From NCBI GenBank assembly GCA_934667065.1, contig CAKULD010000005.1, positions 62,001 through 126,000 on the forward strand: a stretch of 64,000 nucleotides of DNA, in the 5' to 3' direction. Numbering within the stretch: the first letter of the stretch is position 1; each line of letters begins with the position of its first letter. Below are positions 16,704-24,294 of the stretch, one piece after another. The notes beneath the pieces were generated by a model. That model searched no databases. It worked only from the letters and a program-made list of their open reading frames with translations, and was not told where the DNA came from. The position numbers and the translations under genes are program-made. This stretch comes from an uncultured Collinsella sp. Lineage in GTDB: Bacteria; Actinomycetota; Coriobacteriia; Coriobacteriales; Coriobacteriaceae.

Positions 16704-18617
16704 TTAATGTTTAAGCGACTGAGCGTGGGGGAGGGTCACGTCGCGCTCCATCGACACAACCCCATCAGGCGATGCCGTGCTTTTGGTCGCAAGTCGAAGC
16801 GAGTCAATGATCTTTTTCGTGCTGGGGCTGCAATCGACTCTGTGGGGAGCCACGCTCAGCTCTTCATACTGATCGAGGATCACGTCCACCTTCCGCGACT
16901 CGTCGAAGGTCTGGCCGCGGTAGAGCGTATAGTCGTGCCCGCCGATGCTGACAAGGCCGTCTGGCATAAGGGCAATGTCCTTCGCTTCAATCGCCGGCAC
17001 GATGGCGAAATTTACGCCTGCGGCGATGGCGATATCCTTATATTCAGGGGGAATGACCATCTCGCGGAATTCCGGCAGGTCCCTCATCGAAAGAAACGCG
17101 TTCATGTTAATTTCGACGGCCTCGTATCCGCCCCGTCCGGCGCCATCGATAACGGAGCCGAATATCTCCGAGTCCATGAGAATGCCGGGCAAGGGATCCA
17201 CACTTGACCTCTGCATGTAGACGGTACGGTCCCCTTGGGCAGGTCCGTCGAGGTTCACAGTCACATCCGACCAAAGCGAGCCGAATGAGTCAGAGCCGTC
17301 GGTCACATCGAAGGCTTGGATGCAGAGCGTGTCGTTCTCCTCGTAGAATTGCTTTACCAGCTCCACGGTCTTCGGCTCACCGTCAACCGAATAGTTGACC
17401 TTGATGCCGCCCTTGGTGGTTGCGTCCACATAGAGGCTGCTGTCCTCGATGCGCTTTTTGAGGTTCTCTCTATAGGAGGCCAGCGATCCTGGGAGCGCCT
17501 GGATCTGAGAAAGGCCTTTTTCCAATTGGTCAATATCGACAACGACGGGCTGTTCGATTTTAGGGAACGGGCCCAGCTGAAACGCCTTCATCGCATAGTC
17601 ACTTCGATCCTCTCGGGCCGTCATGACGAGGGCGGCGTCGCTTGGAAACAGCGTAGTACCGTCAACCCTAACGATTCTGACGGCATCTCGCCTTGTAACC
17701 GATGCCACAGACTGAAGGACATTGGACGATGCCTGATCGATATTTCCGAGAACGATGGCGCCACCGCTTGCGGCAGAGATGACACCCGGCCTGATTGGGC
17801 GTCCGCCGCCGATAATGCTTGCGAGGCTCGCCGTCCCGATATCGGAGACGACGGCAACGTTACCCTTTGCACCGACGCCGGCAAGGTCCCTCATGAGCGT
17901 CGCCTCATCGCTTTCGCCGACGCGGAAGAACGCGCGAAGCGCCTCTCCCGCACGCTCCGGGCTATCCGTCTCAATTAGAATGGGAATCCGCGTCGCAAGG
18001 GCCTCGGCCACAGCGGAAACGGCCGCAGGCGGATAAACCGGGCTTAGCTGATCGGGTTCAACCGGCATAGATCTTCCGATTAGTTTCTCGGGATTACCCA
18101 AAGAGTCAGATGAGATTGAGTCCAAAGCCTGAAGGCTCGGATGGGCCGGCCTCAATCCGCGCGGGGTCGCCGCGGAAACGACTCCCTGGAGATTCAACTC
18201 ATGACAGAGGTTCTCGACTGCAACAGTGCCCCGACACGACGTTACGTTGCCGCCGAAGTCCAGCGATCCGAAAAACAGCTTATCCTTGAGAAACTCGGAA
18301 TCCAGTTGTCCCGAGACACTCAGAATGCCAAGAGCGATAGGAAGAGCAAGAGAATCGGGGGTCCGCAATCGGCCCGAGAAGCTCCTGTTATAACCGGGGG
18401 AAGGCATTAGCTCGATGGAGATATTGTCCCGGGGTACGGTGTACCCCTGCGCCTTAAGGGCGCATCTGACGATACCTCGCAACTCCACGGCGGCATTATC
18501 CTGAACACCCGCAATGGTTATGCCGGGTAATCCAGGCTGCATTTCAATTGCGATGTCAATGGGCACCGCAGAGGCGGCCTCTACAACAGCCCCATGGACA
18601 ACAGAACGCTTGGCCAT
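16704..18617 (-). CDS. ComM/YifB-like protein with degenerate ATPase site and long unknown C-terminal region
   Basis: A 637-residue protein; ATG 18617 is chosen because GGAG lies 6 nt upstream, and the ATG four codons earlier has no usable site. Residues about 1-185 are the ComM/ChlI N-terminal domain: VDIAIEMQPGLPGITIAGVQDNA-like strands, ISIELMPSP, LALPIALGILSVSGQ, LDFGGNVTSCRG and VVSAATPRGLRPA. Residues about 195-345 follow the AAA+ domain in outline, but ILIETDSPERAGEAL stands where GPPGxGKT should be, and the Walker B region reads GGAIVLGNIDQA instead of GVLFLDEL; RPGVISAASGG is kept. The last 290 residues are unrecognised. Normal ComM (about 500 residues) is a hexameric branch-migration helicase in natural transformation. 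This version should not hydrolyse ATP. It is the element gene closest to the tRNA. Confidence 0.75.
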   Translation of the reverse strand: MAKRSVVHGAVVEAASAVPIDIAIEMQPGLPGITIAGVQDNAAVELRGIVRCALKAQGYTVPRDNISIELMPSPGYNRSFSGRLRTPDSLALPIALGILSVSGQLDSEFLKDKLFFGSLDFGGNVTSCRGTVAVENLCHELNLQGVVSAATPRGLRPAHPSLQALDSISSDSLGNPEKLIGRSMPVEPDQLSPVYPPAAVSAVAEALATRIPILIETDSPERAGEALRAFFRVGESDEATLMRDLAGVGAKGNVAVVSDIGTASLASIIGGGRPIRPGVISAASGGAIVLGNIDQASSNVLQSVASVTRRDAVRIVRVDGTTLFPSDAALVMTAREDRSDYAMKAFQLGPFPKIEQPVVVDIDQLEKGLSQIQALPGSLASYRENLKKRIEDSSLYVDATTKGGIKVNYSVDGEPKTVELVKQFYEENDTLCIQAFDVTDGSDSFGSLWSDVTVNLDGPAQGDRTVYMQRSSVDPLPGILMDSEIFGSVIDGAGRGGYEAVEINMNAFLSMRDLPEFREMVIPPEYKDIAIAAGVNFAIVPAIEAKDIALMPDGLVSIGGHDYTLYRGQTFDESRKVDVILDQYEELSVAPHRVDCSPSTKKIIDSLRLATKSTASPDGVVSMERDVTLPHAQSLKH

Positions 18618-18683
18618 ATCATGCTCCATTCCTCAATGGTCTTGAGGTAAGTTTGATATTGGCGACGGTTGGGCGAACCCATT

Positions 18684-18695
18684 GAACAACTGTTC
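18684..18695. promoter_or_regulatory. LexA (SOS) box before the ComM-like gene
   Basis: GAACAACTGTTC, identical to the box at 16681-16692 including flanking bases, lies 66 bp upstream of ATG 18617. Confidence 0.75.
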
Positions 18696-18754
18696 CTAAA
18701 CATCAACGGAGTCAAACGTCCATTCAACTTAAGCCCGTATTCATGCGCAAATCA

Positions 18755-18774
18755 GTGGTGGATAGTGGTGGATA
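18755..18774. repeat. Tandem 10-bp repeat near the element end, with a further copy at the tRNA 3' end
   Basis: GTGGTGGATA occurs twice in tandem. The 11-mer GATAGTGGTGG at 18761-18771 recurs at 18862-18872, where it spans the tRNA CCA end. These may be integrase arm-type sites or partial copies of the attachment core. Confidence 0.5.
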
Positions 18775-18818
18775 GCCAGAAGAAACCAGTGGATTCTAGA
18801 AGGAATAGCCAATAGTAA

Positions 18819-18857
18819 AGCGGTTCCCCTGATTGACTGTATATCAGGGAAACCGCT
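18819..18857. repeat. Inverted repeat next to the tRNA 3' end
   Basis: The 15-bp arms 18819-18833 and 18843-18857 pair with one mismatch around a 9-nt loop. It lies 9 bp from the tRNA CCA. It could end the tRNA transcript, although the T-run on the minus strand is weak, or serve integrase or excisionase binding. Confidence 0.6.
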
Positions 18858-18866
18858 GGTAGATAG

Positions 18867-18942
18867 TGGTGGGCCCTCCGGGATTCGAACCCAGAACCCA
18901 GGGATTATGAGTCCCCTGCGCTAACCGTTGCGCCAAGAGCCC
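18867..18942 (-). tRNA. tRNA-Ile (anticodon CAU, lysidine type); probable integration site
   Basis: A 76-nt cloverleaf with encoded CCA. The acceptor GGGCTCT pairs with AGGGCCC through one G-U. The anticodon loop is CTCATAA on a GGGGA/TCCCT stem, and the T loop is TTCGAAT. The context GACTCATAATC is that of bacterial tRNA-Ile2, in which TilS converts CAU to read AUA codons. The stem lacks the three G-C pairs of initiator tRNA. A genuine elongator tRNA-Met is less likely. The conjugative element abuts the 3' end, so this end should be attL or attR; the partner repeat lies outside the window. Confidence 0.88.
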
Positions 18943-19466
18943 TTATGTACGGTGAATACAATTTCAACTACGGCAATCCAGCCCTAATTGCTTCACTTCA
19001 CGCGTGAAATACTACCATGGGCGAGCAAGTCGCACAACGCACGATCAAGTCCGATACCAAACAACGAATATTCTTAGTACCTCGCGATTAAGCTGTGGGA
19101 CAGAGGTGGCTATGGCTTTTTTAAAGCTCAAATTCATTTATGAGTGATATTTATCTGACATCATTTCAAAACCATGCCGGTTTACTACGATGAATCGGCG
19201 GTCCTCGAGCACGCCTCATTTCCCGTTTACGAAACCGCAGGTAGGGCGCTTGCCCCATTGGTGAAAACGGGGGTGTGGTCGGCCGTCCCGGAATCATCGT
19301 AGTAAACCGGCCTGGTTTTGGGGCGACGGGGCGGGGCGGCTCGCGATCGGTGCCGATAATGGGCCCCGGGGGTAGGACGGACGGGGCTCGGGACGCGCGA
19401 TTGGCCCCCGCGCTGCGCGCGGGGGCGGCGGCATCGCCGCCGCCGGAAGTTTTTCCAAAAATGTCC
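18943..19466. other. Intergenic stretch without a recognised gene
   Basis: Between the tRNA-Ile 5' end and the tRNA-Ala promoter I see no reading frame with gene-like features. It contains the 152-bp palindromic element described separately, and a GC-rich tract (about 19,315-19,445) with runs of GGGGCGG and GCGCGC type. Confidence 0.6.
19168..19319. repeat. 152-bp element with 26-bp terminal inverted repeats (MITE- or REP-like)
   Basis: Arms 19168-19193 and 19294-19319 are inverted copies with 25 of 26 positions matching (core CCGGTTTACTACGATGA). The 100 bp between them have no coding features. There is no obvious target-site duplication in the flanks. Confidence 0.75.
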
Positions 19467-19495
19467 TTGCATCGGCGTTCGAGTTCCCGTATAGT
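19467..19495 (+). promoter_or_regulatory. Promoter of tRNA-Ala
   Basis: TTGCAT (19467-19472), a 17-bp spacer and TATAGT (19490-19495) end 12 bp before the mature tRNA. Confidence 0.75.
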
Positions 19496-19507
19496 ACTTT
19501 TTCGCAC

Positions 19508-19580
19508 GGGGGCGTAGCTCAGCTGGGAGAGCGCTTGACTGGCAGTCAAGAGGTCAGGGGTTCGATCCCCCTCGTCTCCA
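19508..19580 (+). tRNA. tRNA-Ala (anticodon GGC)
   Basis: A 73-nt cloverleaf: acceptor GGGGGCG/CGTCTCC with two G-U pairs, D arm GCTCAGCTGGGAGAGC, anticodon stem CTTGA/TCAAG around loop CTGGCAG, T arm with TTCGATC. CCA is not encoded (ACCC follows), so it must be added afterwards. Confidence 0.95.
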
Positions 19581-19596
19581 CCCGAGCATTGAATGA

Positions 19597-19624
19597 GGCT
19601 CCAACGCAAGTTGGGGCCTTTTTT
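19597..19624 (+). terminator. Rho-independent terminator after tRNA-Ala
   Basis: GGCTCCAAC-GCAA-GTTGGGGCC, a 9-bp stem with one G-T pair, is followed by six T. Confidence 0.9.
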
Positions 19625-19655
19625 CATATAGGCAGACAAGGTCAAAGGCGGCACC

Positions 19656-21683
19656 ATGATCCTCCTGGTCGACAAGATCGAAAAAAGCTTCGGCGCGCGC
19701 GTCCTCTTTAGCGGCGCGTCCTTCCAGATCAACCCCGGCGAGCGCTTCGCACTCGTTGGCCCTAACGGCGCCGGCAAAACCACCATGCTCAAGATCATCA
19801 TGGGCATCGACAGCCCCGACGCCGGCCAGGTCCAGTACGCCAAAGACTGCCAGGTAGGCTACCTCGAGCAGGAAACCAACCTGGAGCACAAGGACACCAC
19901 CATCCTTGCCGAGGTCATGGCCGCCGCCAAGGAAATCCGCCGCATGGGCGAGCGCGCCAACGAGCTGCAGGCCCAGATCACCGAGCTCTCCGAGCAGGGC
20001 AAGGACGTCGACGCCCTCCTTAACGAGTACGGCCAGGTCCAGGACCGCTTTGAGCACTTGGGCGGCTACGAGCTCGAGAGCAACGCCCGCAAGATCCTGT
20101 CCGGCCTGGGCTTTAAGGTCACCGACTTTGAGCGCCCGTGCTCCGAGTTCTCCGGCGGCTGGCAGATGCGCATCGCGCTCGCCAAGCTCTTCCTGCGCCA
20201 TCCCGACCTGCTGCTTCTGGACGAGCCCACCAACCACCTGGACCTCGAGAGCGTCCAGTGGCTGCGCGGCTTTATCGCCAGCTACGACGGCGCCGTCCTC
20301 ATCGTCAGCCACGACCGCGCCTTCATGGACGCCTGCGTCGACCACGTCGCCGCCCTCGAGAACCGCCGCGTAACCACCTACACCGGTAACTACAGCAGCT
20401 ACCTTAAGCAGCGCGAGGACAACCTGGAGCAGATGCGCGCCAAACGCGCCGCCCAGGAGCGCGACATCGCCCACATGCAGGTCTTTGTCGACAAGTTCCG
20501 CTACAAGCCCACCAAGGCCGCCCAAGCGCAGGAGCGCATCCGCAAGATCGAGCAGATCAAAAAGGAGCTCGTCATCCTGCCCGAGGACCACAAGCACATC
20601 GACTTTAAGTTCCCCGACCCGCCGCGCTCCGGCGACATGGTCGTGGGCCTGGAGGGCGTATCCAAGTCCTACGGCGACAAGCACATCTACAGCGACATCG
20701 ACCTCAAGCTCTACCGCGGCGAGCACGTGGCACTCGTCGGCCCCAACGGCGCCGGCAAGTCCACGCTCATGAAACTCCTCGCCGGCCTGGAGCCGCCCAC
20801 CACCGGCACCCGCGACCTGGGCACCAACGTGGGCGTTGCCTACTACGCCCAGCACGCGCTCGAGGGCATGACCGAGTCCAACACCGTCCTGCAAGAGATC
20901 GACACCGTCACGCCCAAGTGGACCGTGCCGCAGCAGCGCAGCCTGCTGGGCGCCTTCCTGTTTAGCGACAACGATGCAATCGAAAAGCAGGTCCGCGTCC
21001 TCTCCGGCGGCGAAAAGGCCCGTCTAGCCCTGGCCAAGATGCTCGTGGCGCCTGAGGCGCTCCTGTGCCTGGACGAGCCCACCAACCACCTGGACATCGA
21101 CTCGGTGGACATGCTCGAGAACGCCCTGCAAAACTTCCCCGGCACCATCGTGCTGATCAGCCACGACGAGCACCTGGTGCGCGCCGTTGCCAACCGCGTG
21201 ATCGACATCCGCGACGGCAAGGTCACGGTCTACGACGGCGACTACGACTACTACCTCTACAAACGCGAGGACCTTGCGGCCCGCGCCGCCGCCGAGGCGG
21301 CAGGTGAGAGTGCACCGGCCGCAGCCAAGCCCGCCAGCGCCGCCCAGGCCAGCACCCCCGCCGCGACACCCAAGCCGGCCGAGGGCAAAAAGACCAAAGA
21401 GCAAAAGCGTGCCGAGGCCCAGGCCCGCGCCGCGCTCAACAAAAAGCTCAAGGGCGTGCGCAACCAGCTCAAGAAGATCGAGGCGGAGCTCGACAAAAAG
21501 CGCGCCCGCTATGACGAGCTTATGGAATTGATGGCCAGCGAAGAGCTTTATGCCGATCAGGATAAGTTCAACGCCGCGCTGGGGGAATATAACGGCCTTA
21601 AGCAAGAGCTGCCCAAGCTCGAGGACGAATGGCTGGAGCTTTCCACCCAGATCGAAGAGGAGACCGCGCGTGAACTCTCGTAA
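19656..21683 (+). CDS. ABC-F family ATPase (ribosome-associated)
   Basis: A 675-residue soluble protein with two ATP-binding cassettes and no membrane part. Cassette 1 has GPNGAGKTT near residue 36, signature FSGGWQMRIALAK and Walker B LLLLDEPTNHLD. Cassette 2 has GPNGAGKST, LSGGEKARLALAK and LCLDEPTNHLD. The segment between them is the ABC-F linker (about 240-300), rich in charged helices (QMRAKRAAQERDIAHMQ). The Ala/Lys-rich tail (about 535-675) ends in a coiled-coil arm (KLKGVRNQLKKIEAELDKKR), as in Uup/YdiF-type members. These proteins act at the ribosomal E site, some giving antibiotic resistance and others relieving stalling. The subtype cannot be settled by eye. The following gene overlaps its end. 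Confidence 0.93.
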   Translation: MILLVDKIEKSFGARVLFSGASFQINPGERFALVGPNGAGKTTMLKIIMGIDSPDAGQVQYAKDCQVGYLEQETNLEHKDTTILAEVMAAAKEIRRMGERANELQAQITELSEQGKDVDALLNEYGQVQDRFEHLGGYELESNARKILSGLGFKVTDFERPCSEFSGGWQMRIALAKLFLRHPDLLLLDEPTNHLDLESVQWLRGFIASYDGAVLIVSHDRAFMDACVDHVAALENRRVTTYTGNYSSYLKQREDNLEQMRAKRAAQERDIAHMQVFVDKFRYKPTKAAQAQERIRKIEQIKKELVILPEDHKHIDFKFPDPPRSGDMVVGLEGVSKSYGDKHIYSDIDLKLYRGEHVALVGPNGAGKSTLMKLLAGLEPPTTGTRDLGTNVGVAYYAQHALEGMTESNTVLQEIDTVTPKWTVPQQRSLLGAFLFSDNDAIEKQVRVLSGGEKARLALAKMLVAPEALLCLDEPTNHLDIDSVDMLENALQNFPGTIVLISHDEHLVRAVANRVIDIRDGKVTVYDGDYDYYLYKREDLAARAAAEAAGESAPAAAKPASAAQASTPAATPKPAEGKKTKEQKRAEAQARAALNKKLKGVRNQLKKIEAELDKKRARYDELMELMASEELYADQDKFNAALGEYNGLKQELPKLEDEWLELSTQIEEETARELS

Positions 21684-21966
21684 GGCCGCCGCCGTGGCGA
21701 TGAGCATCATCGCCATCGCCTGTCGCATCTGCGGCATCTTTATGAGCGCGATGACCGTACTGCTGTGCTTTAGTGGTCTGACCGCCAAACTGCAGATCGT
21801 CGGCTTTGTCGTCGAGCTTTCGCGCGCGCTGCCGAGCGCCATTGCCGGCTACGGCGTCATCACGTCGCCCTTTGGCGGCGTGTTCCGCCTGGATTACGCT
21901 ATCGTGGCCGTCATCCTGTTTGTGGCCGACTATCTACTAACGCGCGCCTCCCGCCGCGTCCGCTAG
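21670..21966 (+). CDS. Small membrane protein of unknown function
   Basis: A 98-residue protein. The GTG at 21670 is preferred as start: GAGGAG lies 8 nt upstream and it overlaps the ABC-F stop by 14 bp, while the longer frame from 21550 would be read through the ABC-F gene. Three hydrophobic segments are visible: about residues 9-37 (AMSIIAIACRICGIFMSAMTVLLCF), about 40-60, and 75-92 (YAIVAVILFVADYLL). It ends in RASRRVR. It lies 9 bp before the site-2 protease gene and is probably cotranscribed. I do not recognise a family. Confidence 0.7.
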   Translation: MNSRKAAAVAMSIIAIACRICGIFMSAMTVLLCFSGLTAKLQIVGFVVELSRALPSAIAGYGVITSPFGGVFRLDYAIVAVILFVADYLLTRASRRVR

Positions 21967-21975
21967 GGGAGCGCC

Positions 21976-22659
21976 ATGTCCAGCAGTTACTTAATGAACC
22001 TGCTTGCGAGCGCCGTCGCCGTCATCGTCGGCATCGTCATCCACGAGAGCGCGCACGCCGCCGCGGCCTGGGCACTCGGCGACAAGACGGCCCGTTCGCG
22101 CGGCCGCGTCTCACTCAACCCGCTCAACCACATCGACCCGTTTGGCACCATTATCCTGCCGCTGCTCATGCTCGCTGCCGGCGGCCCCGTGTTCGCCTTT
22201 GCCAAGCCCGTGCCCGTCTACCTCAACAACCTCAAGCACCCCAAGCGCGACGAGGTCCTGGTGAGCGCGGCGGGTCCCGCATCGAACATCGTGCTCGCGT
22301 GCCTGGCCGCGGCCCTCATGCGCCTGACCTATGGCAACCTCTACGCCAGCATGTCCTTTGCCGTGGCGTCGCAGATCATGAACTTCGGCGCCACCTTTAT
22401 CGTGGTCAACTTATCGCTTGCGTTCTTTAACCTCATCCCGATCCCGCCGCTCGACGGCTCGTCGATCGTCGTTCCGTTCCTTAAAGGCAAGGCGCTCGAC
22501 AACTATTACCGCCTGCAGCAATACGCCATGCCCATCCTCATCATCGTGCTGTATCTGCTGCCCATGTGGACCGGCATTGACGTGATCGGCCGCTATTTCG
22601 ACGTTACCGTGTATCCGCTGGCAGAGCAGCTCCTTTCCTTCGCAATCGCCGGCATCTAG
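21976..22659 (+). CDS. Site-2-protease-type membrane metalloprotease (M50 family)
   Basis: A 227-residue polytopic protein with the two M50 signatures: HESAH (residues about 23-27, the HExxH zinc site within the first membrane region) and NLIPIPPLDGS (about 155), which supplies the third metal ligand Asp. It is the short form without a PDZ domain, as in the YwhC/SREBP-like group of Firmicutes and actinobacteria, which cleave membrane-embedded substrates such as anti-sigma factors. The substrate is unknown. It is translated from ATG 21976 behind GGGGAG. Confidence 0.88.
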   Translation: MSSSYLMNLLASAVAVIVGIVIHESAHAAAAWALGDKTARSRGRVSLNPLNHIDPFGTIILPLLMLAAGGPVFAFAKPVPVYLNNLKHPKRDEVLVSAAGPASNIVLACLAAALMRLTYGNLYASMSFAVASQIMNFGATFIVVNLSLAFFNLIPIPPLDGSSIVVPFLKGKALDNYYRLQQYAMPILIIVLYLLPMWTGIDVIGRYFDVTVYPLAEQLLSFAIAGI

Positions 22660-22674
22660 GGTAAACTTACAGGT

Positions 22675-22693
22675 CGACCGTGCAAAACGGTCG
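22675..22693 (+). promoter_or_regulatory. Small hairpin in the scpA leader
   Basis: CGACCGT-GCAAA-ACGGTCG forms a perfect 7-bp stem 51 bp before scpA. It has no T-run, so its role is unknown; it may be chance in this GC-rich DNA. Confidence 0.3.
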
Positions 22694-22743
22694 CAACATG
22701 CACCCAAACCGCGCCGCGAAGGCGCCGTCAAAGGAGGTCGAAG

Positions 22744-23553
22744 ATGTCGTATCGCGTGTCGACTCAGGTCTACAGCGGACCGTTCGACCTGCTGCTGCAG
22801 CTGGTAACCCGCCAAAAAGTTGATATCGGCGCCATCTCCATAAGCGAGGTCGCCGAGCAGTACCTGGCCGAGGCCGAGCGCATCGAGGCGCTGGACCTGG
22901 ACGTGGCAAGCGACTTTTTGCTGGTCGCGGCAACCCTTTTGGACATTAAGGCTGCCTCGTTGGTGCCCCAGGAAGCGCCGCGCAAAGCCGATGACGACGA
23001 CGAGTTCGACGAAGAACTCGAGGAGCTCAGCGCGCTCGACGGCGACGCCCTGCGCGAGGTCCTGATCCAACGCCTGATCGCCTACAAGCAGTTCAAGGGC
23101 GCGGCGGCGGCCCTTGGCGCCCGCATGCAGGCCGAAAGCCGCATGCATCCCCGCGTCGCCGGCCCCGACCCCGAGTTTCTGGGCCTGATGCCCGACTACC
23201 TGGCCGGCATCACCCTGCGCGGCCTGGCCGTCATCTGCGCCGATCTGGACGGCAAGCGCCAGACCTTCCTGCTGGAGGCCGAGCACGTGGCGCCGCATCG
23301 CGTGCCGCTCGACCTGACCGTGGCCTCGGTCGACCGCTTTACCATGGCGCACCAAACCTGCACCTTCCGCGAGTTGCTGGACGGCGACGCCACCACCGAG
23401 CAGCTCGTCGTCACCTTCCTGGCCATGCTGGAGCTTGCCAAGCGCGGCTCACTCACGCTGAGCCAGAACGAGATCTTTGGAACCATTCAAATCAACCGCG
23501 TCGAGGGCGCCGAGGCCTACGTGCCCGGCGAGGGCCCCGAGCTCACCGAATAG
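22744..23553 (+). CDS. scpA: Segregation and condensation protein A
   Basis: A 269-residue kleisin. The N terminus (YRVSTQVYSGPFDLLLQLVTRQKVDIGAISISEV) is the typical ScpA start that binds the SMC neck. AEAERIEALDLDVASDFLLVAATLLDIKAASLV follows in shorter helices, then an acidic linker (DDDDEFDEELEEL). The C-terminal winged helix ends in ELAKRGSLTLSQNEIFGTIQI, which contacts the SMC head. ScpA with ScpB and SMC organises and separates chromosomes. AAAGGAGGT lies upstream, and scpB follows after 12 bp. Confidence 0.96.
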   Translation: MSYRVSTQVYSGPFDLLLQLVTRQKVDIGAISISEVAEQYLAEAERIEALDLDVASDFLLVAATLLDIKAASLVPQEAPRKADDDDEFDEELEELSALDGDALREVLIQRLIAYKQFKGAAAALGARMQAESRMHPRVAGPDPEFLGLMPDYLAGITLRGLAVICADLDGKRQTFLLEAEHVAPHRVPLDLTVASVDRFTMAHQTCTFRELLDGDATTEQLVVTFLAMLELAKRGSLTLSQNEIFGTIQINRVEGAEAYVPGEGPELTE

Positions 23554-23565
23554 GAGCGGCCAACC

Positions 23566-24294
23566 ATGTCAAACCTTTCCACGCTGGAGGCAAACAGCCT
23601 CAAAGGCGCCCTCGAGGCGCTGTTGCTGGTTTCGAGCGACCCGGTGAGCGCGCCCGCATTGGCCGGCGCGCTGGATATCGCCCCGGGCGAGTGCGCATCG
23701 CTACTCGCCGAGCTCAAAGTTGAGTACGAAGAGGCCAACCGCGGCTTTCAGCTGCGCGAGGTCGCCGGCGGCTGGCGTCTGTTTACGCATCCCGCCTACC
23801 ATGATGTGGTCGAGGCCTATGTTCTGAGCTGGGACACGCAAAAGCTGTCGCAGGCGGCACTCGAGACGCTCGCCGTGATCGCCTACCACCAGCCCGTCAC
23901 ACGCGAGGTGGTCAAGGGCATCCGCGGCGTCAACTCCGACGGCGTCATCGCTTCGCTTGTGGACAAGGGCCTGGTGCGCGAACTCGGCCGCGACCCCCAA
24001 CGCGGTCAGGCCATCATCTACGGCACGACCAACGCCTTCCTTGAGAAGTTCGGCCTGCGCTCCACCCGCGACCTGCCCGATCTGGAGCAGTTTGCCCCCG
24101 ACGAGCAGTCGCGCCAGTTTATCCGCGAGCGCCTGAGCGGCCGTAGCATTCAGTCCACGCTCGAGGAACAGGCCGATGACCTGGACGAAGAGCGCGAACT
24201 GCTCGATACCGATGTTGAGGACATTGAGGCAGTCGAGGACGGGGATACCCTAGCCGCCGGTGACGCCACGGAGGATATGCATGACGAGAACTAA
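23566..24294 (+). CDS. scpB: Segregation and condensation protein B
   Basis: A 242-residue protein with the two winged-helix domains of ScpB: SLKGALEALLLVSSDPVS at the start and KLSQAALETLAVIAYHQPVTR at about residue 103, followed by IRGVNSDGVIASLVDKGLVRELGR and the closing YGTTNAFLEKFGL. It dimerises and holds ScpA on the SMC complex. The tail from about residue 195 is very acidic. The end overlaps the rluB start by 14 bp. Confidence 0.96.
   Translation: MSNLSTLEANSLKGALEALLLVSSDPVSAPALAGALDIAPGECASLLAELKVEYEEANRGFQLREVAGGWRLFTHPAYHDVVEAYVLSWDTQKLSQAALETLAVIAYHQPVTREVVKGIRGVNSDGVIASLVDKGLVRELGRDPQRGQAIIYGTTNAFLEKFGLRSTRDLPDLEQFAPDEQSRQFIRERLSGRSIQSTLEEQADDLDEERELLDTDVEDIEAVEDGDTLAAGDATEDMHDEN

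Noticed and set aside
16704..18617. ComM-like gene considered as a frameshifted pseudogene of a normal comM
   Set aside because: The frame is open over 637 codons with a good start and promoter-like box, and the altered P-loop region is smooth replacement sequence rather than a frame break.
18755..18774. Tandem GTGGTGGATA considered as a CRISPR or satellite
   Set aside because: Only two adjacent 10-bp units plus one distant partial copy, with no spacers of regular length and no cas genes.
18867..18942. CAU tRNA read as initiator or elongator tRNA-Met
   Set aside because: The anticodon stem lacks the three G-C pairs of initiators, position 1 pairs normally, and the GACTCATAATC context is that of lysidine-type tRNA-Ile2.
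19554..20894. 446-codon minus-strand frame opposite the ABC-F gene
   Set aside because: It is Val/Leu/Gly/Asp-rich shadow sequence crossing the tRNA-Ala terminator and opposite a clear ABC-F protein.
21550..21669. N-terminal extension of the small membrane protein after the ABC-F gene
   Set aside because: The extra 40 residues are out-of-frame ABC-F coding sequence, rich in Arg and Ser; the GTG at 21670 has a good ribosome site and usual coupling distance.
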